Assembly: GCA_013816805.1 (NCBI GenBank)
Contig: JACDDS010000001.1
Coordinates: forward strand, 85,001-149,000
Reading direction: 5' to 3'
Length of the DNA: 64,000 bases
Source of the DNA: Chitinophagales bacterium
GTDB lineage: Bacteria; Bacteroidota; Bacteroidia; Chitinophagales; UBA10324
The notes beneath the pieces were generated by a model. The model searched no databases. It was not told where the DNA came from and worked only from the letters and a program-made list of their open reading frames with translations. A program made the position numbers and the translations under genes. This document shows, in pieces, positions 40,172 to 49,312 of the stretch (positions within the stretch are counted from its first letter, which is position 1; each line of letters opens with the position of its first letter).

Positions 40172-40342
40172 CGGAAAAATTTTGCATGAAGATAACTATA
40201 ACTGTTGTATTTCAGAATACACCAAAAGTTATTTAATTAACGAATAGTGAGGTTATCCCCAAGTTGTAAAAAATTGTTTTAACCTGATCTAAAAAAGATA
40301 TTGCTTAACCCGCCTTAATTGACGGACTAAACAAAAATGTAA
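40172..40342. other. Intergenic stretch without a gene
   Basis: AT-rich sequence with no protein-like frame. With the degenerate sorting-tail remnant that follows (to 40500), it forms a 338-bp stretch lacking an intact gene. Confidence 0.4.
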
Positions 40343-40500
40343 TTAAAATAATAATTTAGATACATTATCAATTGATTCACACTTTATTTTAAGTAAGTAA
40401 ATCCCAGGCACGGGTGCGGTAACTCCAAAATTATTGGTTCCTTCTGCAGAATCCGGTAAGTTTTACAACACCTTATCGTCCTTCCTGATTTTGGTTACTA
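40343..40500 (-). pseudogene. Degenerate second T9SS sorting-tail remnant
   Basis: Read on the minus strand up to the stop at 40343-40345, the frame gives NLPDSAEGTNNFGVTAPVP then GIYLLKIKCESI...KLLF, the pattern of the last half of a type A T9SS sorting domain. An in-frame TAA at 40463-40465 interrupts it and no start codon is available. It lies directly downstream of the intact-looking sorting tail of the broken esterase gene. It looks like the leftover of a second cargo gene or a duplicated tail. Confidence 0.6.
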
Positions 40501-40509
40501 AAAATTTAA

Positions 40510-42599
40510 TTAGAATAAAAGTTTTTCAGAGTGAGAGGTGAAGTTTCCTTTTATAGTCACGAGATAGATTCCTTTTCCAGGTGCAGTCAGGTCGAACGAA
40601 CTATCACCGCTGGCAAGGTGTATTTTCTTCTGAAAAACTATTCTTCCCCGCACATCATACATTAGCAAGTCGATAGTTTCGGCCTGATCTGTTTCAAAAG
40701 CAGCAATGTATCCTGAAGCCGATTTTGTAAAATAAAATTGCAAATGGTCTGAATCCTCCGCAGCATCTTTACCGGGTGTGTTCTGGCAATGGGAGATTTT
40801 CAGTGAAAATGATATTTCCGCTCTTATTGACGATCATTCCTTTCAGCGTCATTAAACCTCCTTTGTAAGTAAAGGAGCCACTTTGAATCTTATTGTTAGA
40901 GTTATCAAGATTTTTCCATGTTATGGTGGTACCAGATGATGGCTTAAAATCCTGCAGACGCCGAAACGTGAGATCGGTAGTGCATGTTTTATACTGATCC
41001 TGATCAAGTACTCCGCCTACATAAAAATCTTTTATAAATATATTTACTGAGTAATTGCAGGAATTATCAATTATAGAATCGTCCCAGTCAAGATAGCCAT
41101 TGATAGCGCCATAGGGATCTCCATCATTTTTTGAGCCATTGCCCGGATCCTGATTTATAGAACAATTTGAAAATGCCGGATATGATTTATTGTTTTGATA
41201 GCGGTAGATGTCCGGAGTAGTTTCATCATTAGAAAAATTTTTGCCTCCGCCGCCATGTTCTCTCTGATCCCAATACCAAACACCTCCATAATGGTTGCTC
41301 TGCAGAGAATCAAACCATTCAATCTTTCCATCAGTCCAGCCTACCTTATCATCATTTTTTCCATGAACATCAAAAATTAAGGGAACATCTAATTCGCGGT
41401 TATAATAGGTCATCCTCCGCATATCACTGAGCTTGGTGAATAGCAATGGATCACTGGTTCCTGGAATCAGCACATCAGTATTTAATTTAACAGCGCTGGT
41501 TCCCCATTCTTCCTCATATACCGAAACCCCGTTAGAGCCTATTGAAATTGGTTCTACAATATCATAGACTGCTGAAATTTCTTCAGGATAAATCGCAGCT
41601 GTAAGCAATGCTCCGTATCCGGTATGAGAAGTACCGGTTGTATAAATTCTTGATGCATCGATTGGCAGATGCCGTTCTGCATAATGAACGGATTCAATAT
41701 ATCTTTTTTGCAAATAAGTCTTTACTGTTCCGGTAGTGGGTATTGGATTCTGATCGGTATAAATATTAAAGTTTTGGTGGTAACAACACATGTATGAATT
41801 ATCCCCAAAGGATCCATCTTTCTTTTGAATGGGCAGCCAATCATCGACTAACAGCACATAGCAATTAATAAAATCAGATTTGCCCCCGTTTGCACGGGCT
41901 GCCAATGAAGGGCCATCGTAATGAATGAATAGAGGATAGCTCTCAGCGCTGCCTTTTTTTACGAGTGAAAAATTAAATCCATAAGAGCCCGTACTATTCA
42001 TAGCGGGATAAAGACTGGTCTCCTGATTATTTACAAATTGCGTGTATCTTTTTTTTACTTCACCATTTGACTGAATAATGGAATCCTGGAAAACTGCTTC
42101 TGGTTGTACAATTTTCTCCTTTACAGGAGCCGATAAACTGTTATCACCAGGCAGATTTTTTTTACTTCTGAACCGGTTGAAAGATCAGTTACTGTTACGG
42201 CAAAGTAGTTGAATTCATTATCGGTACACGTAACAGCATACAATCCCTGATTACTCAAAAGCGGATCTCCGTTATCTTTTATTTTGAAAAAGACATCCTT
42301 TGAATCAAGCTGTGAAAGGCGTATATTCTTGGCTGAGTTATCTCTTACAAAACCAAGAAGCAAGGAAGCAGTTAATTGTTTTGGATCTGAAAAAGGTGAC
42401 GCGGAACGGTAAACGTTATACTGCAAGTTGGTTGCATCGGAATTAATCCAGGTAAGGAAAACCTGGCCATTACTATACGTTGCCTTAAGGCCTGATATGG
42501 TGTAAGCAAAGGAATAAAAGGGTAATAAAAAGACACATAAAATGCTAATAAAAAAATGCGCAAAATATGAGAGCGGGCTAAAAGTTGTGAGTGTTTCAT
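40510..42599 (-). pseudogene. Frameshifted secreted alpha/beta-hydrolase with fibronectin III domain and T9SS tail
   Basis: Four pieces in different frames join into one protein. From ATG 42599 a signal sequence (MKHSQLLARSHILRIFLLAF) runs until a shift near 42510-42535. The next frame encodes a fibronectin III-like segment (SGLKATYSNGQVFLTW). A second shift sits at a run of eight T (42156-42163), after which reading resumes as NLPGDNSLSAPVKEK into the hydrolase domain. That domain has nucleophile elbow GTSHTG, an acid loop (DVHGKNDDKVGW) and REHGGGG with the likely catalytic His. A third shift near 40770-40785 separates the sorting tail (GIYLVTIKGN). Neighbouring genes with similar homopolymers are intact, so true decay is more likely than general sequencing error. 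Confidence 0.75.
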
Positions 42600-42812
42600 G
42601 GTGTTTTTGGTTTTAACTAAAACTAAAACATCCTGTTTTTGAAACCAAACAAAAATAAAAAGCACCATATGCCTTAACTCTTATATGTATATCGTATTAT
42701 AAGACCATGCCCCATTATATATTATAGCAAGAAATAACCTATAAACCCGTACCTGAATTGGGTTTAATATTAGCTATCTATATAATGCAAAGAGGGTTGG
42801 TTAATTTTTGCT

Positions 42813-43364
42813 TTATTCCGGTAATGCAAAATCTTCCGGAATTTTTGGAGTTATATTTTTATAAAAGTCCCGGATAATAATAAAATCCTTTTGAATATCA
42901 CCTGAAGGAACAAAGGATGGACCTACACCTGCTTTCTTTTCAGCATAATCCAGATAAGCCATTACTATGGGAACGTCTGCACCGAGGGCAGCGTAATAAA
43001 ATCCTGTTTTCCATTTAGTAACCCGTTTACGTGTTCCCTCAGGAGGAAATACAATAATTGCCCTGTCATTAGATTTAATATATTGAATCATGGCGTCCAC
43101 CATGCTGTTGTTTTGAGTACGGTCCACCGGAACTCCTCCCATTTTAATAAACATGCGCTTGAAAGGAAATTTGAAAAACTCCCTTTTTATTAAAAATTTT
43201 CCTCCGAACCCCAGCCACGCCCGGGCACCTGAACCGTAAATAAAATCCCAACCGCTGGTATGCGGTGCGACCAGCATCACGCATTTTTTAATTTCTGGTG
43301 GCAGATTGTCACCTAACTTCCAGCCTGAGAGCTTATAAAACCATTTAAAAAACAGGTTGAACAA
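42813..43364 (-). CDS. 1-acyl-sn-glycerol-3-phosphate acyltransferase family protein
   Basis: A 183-residue acyltransferase with the catalytic HxxxxD motif in APHTSGWDF (H34 region) and the acceptor-binding FPPEGTRKR. The short length and the KMGGVPVDRT motif are typical of the small Bacteroidota PlsC-like enzymes, which act on phospholipid or ornithine-lipid precursors. It must start at TTG 43364, since an in-frame stop lies just upstream and no ATG exists before the conserved region. Confidence 0.85.
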   Translation of the reverse strand: MFNLFFKWFYKLSGWKLGDNLPPEIKKCVMLVAPHTSGWDFIYGSGARAWLGFGGKFLIKREFFKFPFKRMFIKMGGVPVDRTQNNSMVDAMIQYIKSNDRAIIVFPPEGTRKRVTKWKTGFYYAALGADVPIVMAYLDYAEKKAGVGPSFVPSGDIQKDFIIIRDFYKNITPKIPEDFALPE

Positions 43365-43448
43365 GAAATAGAATTTTTAAAATTGAAATATTCAGTAACC
43401 GTCAAGATAATGAATAAGCCTGTGCCTGCCTTTAATGGTTAGTCCGGT

Positions 43449-43456
43449 TATATTTG
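43449..43456 (+). promoter_or_regulatory. Putative -7 box for the cyclase gene
   Basis: TATATTTG matches TAnnTTTG and ends 9 nt before ATG 43466, implying a leader of only a few nucleotides if used. Confidence 0.4.
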
Positions 43457-43465
43457 TATTCACTG

Positions 43466-44821
43466 ATGGATTTATATAAATATGTAACAACGATACGAAT
43501 CCCTTCCATAGTAAGAAGAATCAAAAGATGGATGTCACCCCGATTTGATCCGGCTTTTGAAGAGCGCTTTCGTGTTGAACTTTCTAAAAGTGAATTGCTT
43601 CGAATTAACATTCTTATCAGGGCCACTATTGCCGGAGCGATTGGAGGTTGCATCAATTTTTTCATAATAAGGGAGGAAAAAGTTTATACTCTTTTAATCA
43701 ATCTCCTGCCGGTATTTTCTATTACTGTTTTAATTTTATTGATATATGAATTTTCTACAAGAGCTTATGTAAAAAAGTGTATTCAACAGAAAAAGCCTGT
43801 TTCAATCTCTTTTCAAATTATTAACCTTATTGCAGAAAGCAGTTTTCCGACTTTAATGATGCTGCTATTGCTGACACGGATGAATACCATTGTATTACTT
43901 TCTACACCGTTTACTTTACTTTATTTTCTATTTATAGTGCTATCAACACTTCATCTGGAATTCCGGCTTTCTGTCCTTACAGGATTTGTAGCAGCAGCAG
44001 GCTATTTTTTAGCAGCTAAAGTTCTAATCCACGTAGTTGAGATTCCGCAGGGAACATCACCATTATTGATATCCACTACCATTATTTTGGGAAGAAGCTT
44101 TGTGATTTTTATTTGCGGAGTAGCATCCGGCTTCGTGGCTCTGGAAATAAAGCGGAGGGTCATAAACACATACCAGGCAGTAAACGATCGTGATCGTATA
44201 CGATTGGTGCTTGGTCAGCACGTTTCACATGCTATTGTAGATCAAATAATAAATGAGAAAAAGGACATACACAATAAACGTTTGTTTGTTGCAGTGATGT
44301 TCCTTGATATCAGGGATTTTACTCCATTGGTTGAAAAACTTGAGCCGGAAGAGGTGCTCGATTTCCAAAATAGATTCTTTGGAATAGGTGTGGAAGTAGT
44401 AAATAAATATCATGGCATCATTCACCAGTTTATGGGTGATGGATTTATGGCGACTTTCGGAGCACCCTTTTCATCCGTAAATGATTGCCAAAACGCAGTG
44501 GATGCGGCATTCGGAATTTTAAAAAAAACGCGGGAAGCAGCAGATCAAAACATATTGCCTTTAATCAGGCTGGGTATAGGAATACATGCCGGAGAGGTGA
44601 TTACAGGAAATATCGGTACGGACCTGCGGAAACAGTATTCCATTGTAGGGAATGTAGTTATACAGGCTGCCCGTATAGAGCAATTGAATAAAGAGTTTCA
44701 TTCCCAACTGCTTATTTCCAGAAATGTTCTGGAAAAAATTAAGAACGAAAATCCTGAGTCTCTTGGTAAAATAAAATTGAAAGGTGAGAGTTCCCTGCTT
44801 GAAATATTTCGTTTGGCATAA
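43466..44821 (+). CDS. Membrane-bound class III adenylate/guanylate cyclase
   Basis: A 451-residue protein with about six transmembrane helices (roughly residues 48-225) and a cytosolic class III nucleotidyl cyclase domain. Both metal-binding aspartates are present: D281 (FLDIRDFT) and D325 (MGDGFMATFGAP), as is transition-state arginine R403 (AARIE). The positions that choose the base and stabilise the reaction differ from the classical set: Q321 where a lysine is usual, S392 where Asp/Thr is usual and I399 where Asn is usual. I start it at ATG 43466; a TTG lies 12 nt upstream. It converges with the TPR hybrid kinase. The product could be cAMP, cGMP or something else. Confidence 0.85.
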   Translation: MDLYKYVTTIRIPSIVRRIKRWMSPRFDPAFEERFRVELSKSELLRINILIRATIAGAIGGCINFFIIREEKVYTLLINLLPVFSITVLILLIYEFSTRAYVKKCIQQKKPVSISFQIINLIAESSFPTLMMLLLLTRMNTIVLLSTPFTLLYFLFIVLSTLHLEFRLSVLTGFVAAAGYFLAAKVLIHVVEIPQGTSPLLISTTIILGRSFVIFICGVASGFVALEIKRRVINTYQAVNDRDRIRLVLGQHVSHAIVDQIINEKKDIHNKRLFVAVMFLDIRDFTPLVEKLEPEEVLDFQNRFFGIGVEVVNKYHGIIHQFMGDGFMATFGAPFSSVNDCQNAVDAAFGILKKTREAADQNILPLIRLGIGIHAGEVITGNIGTDLRKQYSIVGNVVIQAARIEQLNKEFHSQLLISRNVLEKIKNENPESLGKIKLKGESSLLEIFRLA

Positions 44822-44898
44822 TTACAATTCTGTAAAATGTATATGAAGGTGCCACTATTTATTAAAGATGTTTTATTATAGAAAACCAAAGTGAATTA

Positions 44899-47292
44899 TT
44901 ACCCAGTTAATACCGACTGTAATTGTTCCATCAGGTCTGAAGATCGAAAAGGTTTTGATATGTAGCCATCGATGCTTTTTTCAATGCATTTATCCTGCTC
45001 TGTCCTGGTAGCATTAGCGGTAAGCGCAATTATCGGAATATCTTTAAGCGGGGAATCAAATTGGTTCCGTACAAGTTCTGCCATTTCATAGCCATCCATT
45101 TCAGGCATTTGCAAATCAAGTAAAATGACATCAAAAGGCATCGCTTTTAGCTTTTCAAGGGCTATTTTTCCATTCTCAGCAACCTCCACTTTTACGTGAG
45201 GGATTTGAGATTCAAGTGTATCAACAGCTACCAGTTGATTAAACTTATTGTCTTCAACCAATAATACTTTCAAGCCATCAAGAGAAAATGAACTTTCTGA
45301 GACTATTGAATTTATTGGAACATAAGAGAATTCTTCAGCAGCTAATTTTTTGTAAGGAATGGTAAAAGAAAACTGAGTTCCTTCATTCACTTTACTGGTA
45401 ACACCTATCGTTCCACCCTGCATCTCTACAAGATGTTTGGAAATAGACAATCCTAGCCCTGTTCCGCCATACTTCCTGGTAGTGCTTGCACTTGCCTGCA
45501 CAAAACTTTTAAATACATCGTCCATTTTTTGCTCCGGAATTCCAATCCCTGAATCAGTTACTGCAAAATGCACTGCGCAAAATTCTTCATTCTCTTCCTG
45601 AATAGTACATTCAATTTTAACAAAACCATTGTCAGTAAACTTGATTGCATTGCCCGTAAGATTAATAAGAATTTGTTTTAAACGTACAGTATCGCCCGCT
45701 ACTTCTGCTGGCAGATTCTCATCACACGTTACTGAAAATTGGAGATTTTTTTCCTCTGCTTTATAACGCATGGTATTGTATACCATTTCCACAGAATCGC
45801 GAATGCTGAAATTAATTTCTTCCAGTTCTGTTTGTCCGGATTCTATTTTTGAAAAATCCAGAATATCCTGAATAATGCTTAATAGATTATCTGCCGATTG
45901 CCGGATAGCATCCACATATTTTAATTGCAGAGCTTCCAGCTTAGTCTTCGACAGTAAATTGATGAGGCCCACAATCGCATTCATAGGTGTACGGATCTCA
46001 TGGCTCATATTTGCAAGAAACTGCTCTTTGAATTTTTCAGATTGTTCAGCCCGTTCTTTATCTTTAATAGCTATTTCTTTATCACGCTTAGCCGTTTCCA
46101 CTTCATGCAGCAGCATCAGGCCTTTATTCTTACGGCTTGATTCTTCATTGACTAATTCTTCTCTTAAGGCAGTTGAGGATTTAAAATATATCAATGATTT
46201 TTTGAAATCATTTCGTCTTTCATAGGCGCGTGCAAGAGCTAATTGTATTTTATACAGCGTTTCTTTTAATGCATATTGTTCGGCTTCTGCACGCGCTTCT
46301 TCAAGCAAGTGTATTGCCTCCCGGTCCCTTTTTTGTTCCATAAAACATTCACCGAGACAGCATAAGCCATTGCATTCATAATTTTTTCTTCCAAATACAC
46401 GTGCCAGCTCTATGCTTTGACGAATACATTCTTCTGCCTCCTGAAATTTTTTAAGCTTTTGATATACAGTACCGATATTCATAAGGCAGGCACCCTGCCC
46501 CTGTACATGGTTTAATTCTTTCTGGTACTGGAGGCTCAGCCTGAGATGCTGCAGTGCTTTGCTATATTCCCCTAAATCGCGATATACCGTTCCCAGATGA
46601 TATAACGATGCAGCTTCCAGCAGCTTTATTCTCAGAGCCTGAAATATTTTGTAAGAATCCTCAAAATGCTGCATTGCTCTCTTGATTTCTCCAATTTTTC
46701 GAAAAATAATTCCGAGGTTAAGGAGTGCAGCCCCTTCATTAGAGCCATCATTAATGCTTCGGGCAAGTGAAAGCGTTTTTAAATGATGCTCCAAAGCTTT
46801 AGGATAATTACCAATGCATTCGTATACCATTCCCATTACCAGGTTGGCAAATGTTTCGGATTTTATATCGCCTACCTCCTGAGAAAGAGAAATGGATTTA
46901 TGGGCATTTGGTAACGCTTCATCTATTTCTTCAATATTCAACTGCATAAAAGCAATATTACTCAGCGATTCAGCCAGCCCTTTTTTATTGCCCTCTTTTT
47001 CATAAATCTTAAACGCTTCCTGTGAAAGCTGAAGTGACTTCTTAAAGTCTGACCGAATACGGCAGCATAAAGCTTCGCTGTTAAGTGAAGCGGCAATGCC
47101 TTCCTGATCTTTGATTTCTATAGCGAGGCGCCATGCTTCTTTAGCCATTGATTGTGCACGATCAAGAGAGTAGACATACAGCTCGCGCGAAAGGCTGTTT
47201 AAAATTCGTATTCGATCCTGTGGCTCAAGTGCTAAGTTGAGGTCCTCTTCCAGCAAGTGCATTTTATTTTGTATACTCTGGTAATCGGTCAT
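44899..47292 (-). CDS. Cytosolic TPR hybrid histidine kinase
   Basis: A 797-residue signalling protein with no transmembrane segment. Residues 1-390 hold a long array of TPR repeats (for example GEYSKALQHLRLSLQY, KKFQEAEECIRQSIELA). A coiled-coil follows, then the HisKA domain with phospho-histidine H431 (NMSHEIRTPMN), the HATPase domain (LTGNAIKFTDNG, DSGIGIPEQ, GTGLGLSISK) and a C-terminal receiver with D726 (LLDLQMPE). TPRs suggest sensing through protein partners. No downstream output regulator is adjacent. Confidence 0.92.
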   Translation of the reverse strand: MTDYQSIQNKMHLLEEDLNLALEPQDRIRILNSLSRELYVYSLDRAQSMAKEAWRLAIEIKDQEGIAASLNSEALCCRIRSDFKKSLQLSQEAFKIYEKEGNKKGLAESLSNIAFMQLNIEEIDEALPNAHKSISLSQEVGDIKSETFANLVMGMVYECIGNYPKALEHHLKTLSLARSINDGSNEGAALLNLGIIFRKIGEIKRAMQHFEDSYKIFQALRIKLLEAASLYHLGTVYRDLGEYSKALQHLRLSLQYQKELNHVQGQGACLMNIGTVYQKLKKFQEAEECIRQSIELARVFGRKNYECNGLCCLGECFMEQKRDREAIHLLEEARAEAEQYALKETLYKIQLALARAYERRNDFKKSLIYFKSSTALREELVNEESSRKNKGLMLLHEVETAKRDKEIAIKDKERAEQSEKFKEQFLANMSHEIRTPMNAIVGLINLLSKTKLEALQLKYVDAIRQSADNLLSIIQDILDFSKIESGQTELEEINFSIRDSVEMVYNTMRYKAEEKNLQFSVTCDENLPAEVAGDTVRLKQILINLTGNAIKFTDNGFVKIECTIQEENEEFCAVHFAVTDSGIGIPEQKMDDVFKSFVQASASTTRKYGGTGLGLSISKHLVEMQGGTIGVTSKVNEGTQFSFTIPYKKLAAEEFSYVPINSIVSESSFSLDGLKVLLVEDNKFNQLVAVDTLESQIPHVKVEVAENGKIALEKLKAMPFDVILLDLQMPEMDGYEMAELVRNQFDSPLKDIPIIALTANATRTEQDKCIEKSIDGYISKPFRSSDLMEQLQSVLTG

Positions 47293-47494
47293 AGGATTGA
47301 GACAGAAAATATGAAAAATGGCAACTGCTTACCTTAAGTGCTCACGATACTAAATATCATAAAAATAAGTCATAAAGTCTTTATACTTCTTGTATATCCT
47401 AATTAATTAGCTTTTAGTGGTTGCAGTGCATGTGTTGCAACTTTATAAAAAATGCTCTAGATTCATAAAAACAATTCAGTTTCTATCTCATAAA

Positions 47495-48256
47495 TTAAAA
47501 CTTAAATAGTTTAAGCTCATCTTTTTTAAGTAGATATAATCTGTTCCGCTCAATGCTAATATCCATTATATCAATTGAGTCGGGAAGTGTTATCTTTTGT
47601 TCCATTATTGTTGTTACCTGATAGGTGTGAAGAGCGTTCTGAACACGGAATAAGACCTGGTCGTTACGCACCTGGAATTTAGTGATATTTTTAAATGGAA
47701 GTGTTTCTTTATAAATTCCGTAATTGTCAAATATTAAAATACCAATATCTGGATCGGTTATATATACATATTGATCCCGTTCCCGCATGTAGGAGGGATG
47801 GACCGCTTTTCCAATTAATGAAAACATATCACTGCTTTCCAGTGAAATGGCATTATTACGGTCAATTTTTTTTAGCTTATAGTCCTGTTCATCGAACACC
47901 CAAACGGAGTTATCGCGGGAAGCAACACAAGCCACATTAAAATTCAAAATACCAATTTGTCGCAGCCGCATTACAGACAGTTCTGATAAGGTATTATCAA
48001 CCATTACTATTGTTCCATAATCCGGATAGGTAAGTATAATTTTCAATGGATCTGTAGCATCTACAGAGCGTAGAGAGCCGTATAAATTCTGGTTGTAAGT
48101 AAAAAGGATATTGCCTGCAGAATCCATTTTTACGAGCGAGCTGTTTCCGGAAATCAGATAGGCATTCTGTAAATAATCCGTAGTAATAAATGAAGCATCG
48201 ATCTTTACAGAGATTAAAAAAATAAAAGACAGTATAACGTTGACAGCAGGAAGCAT
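47495..48256 (-). CDS. Secreted beta-propeller-like protein of unknown function
   Basis: A 253-residue protein with an N-terminal signal sequence (MLPAVNVILSFIFLISVKIDA). The body is built of repeated strand-turn units such as VKMDSAGNILFTY, VWVFDEQDYKLKKID and YITDPDIGILIFDNYG, which suggests a small beta-propeller. I do not recognise a named family. It lies 72 bp downstream of the MoxR gene on the same strand and may belong to that operon, placing it in envelope biology. Confidence 0.65.
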   Translation of the reverse strand: MLPAVNVILSFIFLISVKIDASFITTDYLQNAYLISGNSSLVKMDSAGNILFTYNQNLYGSLRSVDATDPLKIILTYPDYGTIVMVDNTLSELSVMRLRQIGILNFNVACVASRDNSVWVFDEQDYKLKKIDRNNAISLESSDMFSLIGKAVHPSYMRERDQYVYITDPDIGILIFDNYGIYKETLPFKNITKFQVRNDQVLFRVQNALHTYQVTTIMEQKITLPDSIDIMDISIERNRLYLLKKDELKLFKF

Positions 48257-48328
48257 ATAAATTTAATAAGCTTAAATGTACTTCCAATTCTGCAGGCTTA
48301 TCTCAAGGTGATAAATAATGAGGTCAGC

Positions 48329-49312
48329 TTATAATATTTTTTGAACAATATCTTCAACAGAAATACCATCTGCCTCAGCTTTGTAGTTACGAACAATACG
48401 GTGGTGTAGAATAGGGGCAGCTACAGCCTTAACATCTTCTATGTCCGGTGAGTATTTACCATTAATAGCTGCATGACACTTTGCGCCTAAAACCAAAAAT
48501 TGGGATGCCCGCGGACCAGCCCCCCATGACAGGTAATTATTAATAATGGCAGGAGCTTTTTCAGTGTTAGGCCTGGTTCGCCTGGCAAGTGAAACCGCAT
48601 ATTCCAGAACATTATCAGCAACAGGGATTTTTCTTACCAGTTGCTGAAAAAAAAGAATATCATCTGCTGAAATGATTTTCTGCAGAATTGACTGACGCGC
48701 GCTCGTAGTATTTTTCACCATTTGCACTTCCTCATTCATATTCAGATAATCCAAAGTAATATTAAACATGAACCTATCTAATTGCGCTTCAGGAAGCGGG
48801 TACGTGCCCTCCTGTTCGATTGGGTTCTGGGTTGCAAGTACAAAAAACGGAAGCTGCAGCAAATGTAACTGACCGGCAAAGGTTACCGACCGCTCCTGCA
48901 TTGATTCAAGCAACGCTGCCTGTGTTTTAGGAGGTGTTCTGTTAATTTCATCTGCAAGGATAATGTTTGCAAAAATCGGCCCTTTATTAAACTGAAATTG
49001 CCTCGCTTCGTTTAAAATTTCTGAGCCAATAATATCACTCGGCATCAGGTCTGGTGTAAATTGGATGCGCTTAAAGCTTAGATCAAGCACGTCAGAAATA
49101 GTTTTTACTAAAAGTGTTTTTGCCAAACCCGGAACGCCTACCAATAAACTATGTCCATCACAGAAAATAGAAATGAGAACGAACTTTACCACTTCATCCT
49201 GGCCTATAATAACTTTATGAATTTCCGAAGTCAGTCGTTTATAGGAGCTTGCCAAACCGTCTACTGCAGCCGCATCAGACTGAAATGTTATTGTTGAGTG
49301 TTGTATGTCCAT
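48329..49312 (-). CDS. MoxR family AAA+ ATPase
   Basis: A 327-residue AAA+ chaperone-like ATPase. Walker A is GVPGLAKTLLVK, Walker B is IILADEINRTPPK, with sensor ATQNPIEQEGTYPLPEAQLDRF downstream. MoxR proteins assist maturation of partner complexes, usually with VWA or DUF58 proteins encoded next door; here the preceding genes are SurA-like chaperones and the DUF58 gene is elsewhere. It overlaps the 3' end of the SurA-like gene by 25 bp, implying translational coupling. Confidence 0.93.
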   Translation of the reverse strand: MDIQHSTITFQSDAAAVDGLASSYKRLTSEIHKVIIGQDEVVKFVLISIFCDGHSLLVGVPGLAKTLLVKTISDVLDLSFKRIQFTPDLMPSDIIGSEILNEARQFQFNKGPIFANIILADEINRTPPKTQAALLESMQERSVTFAGQLHLLQLPFFVLATQNPIEQEGTYPLPEAQLDRFMFNITLDYLNMNEEVQMVKNTTSARQSILQKIISADDILFFQQLVRKIPVADNVLEYAVSLARRTRPNTEKAPAIINNYLSWGAGPRASQFLVLGAKCHAAINGKYSPDIEDVKAVAAPILHHRIVRNYKAEADGISVEDIVQKIL

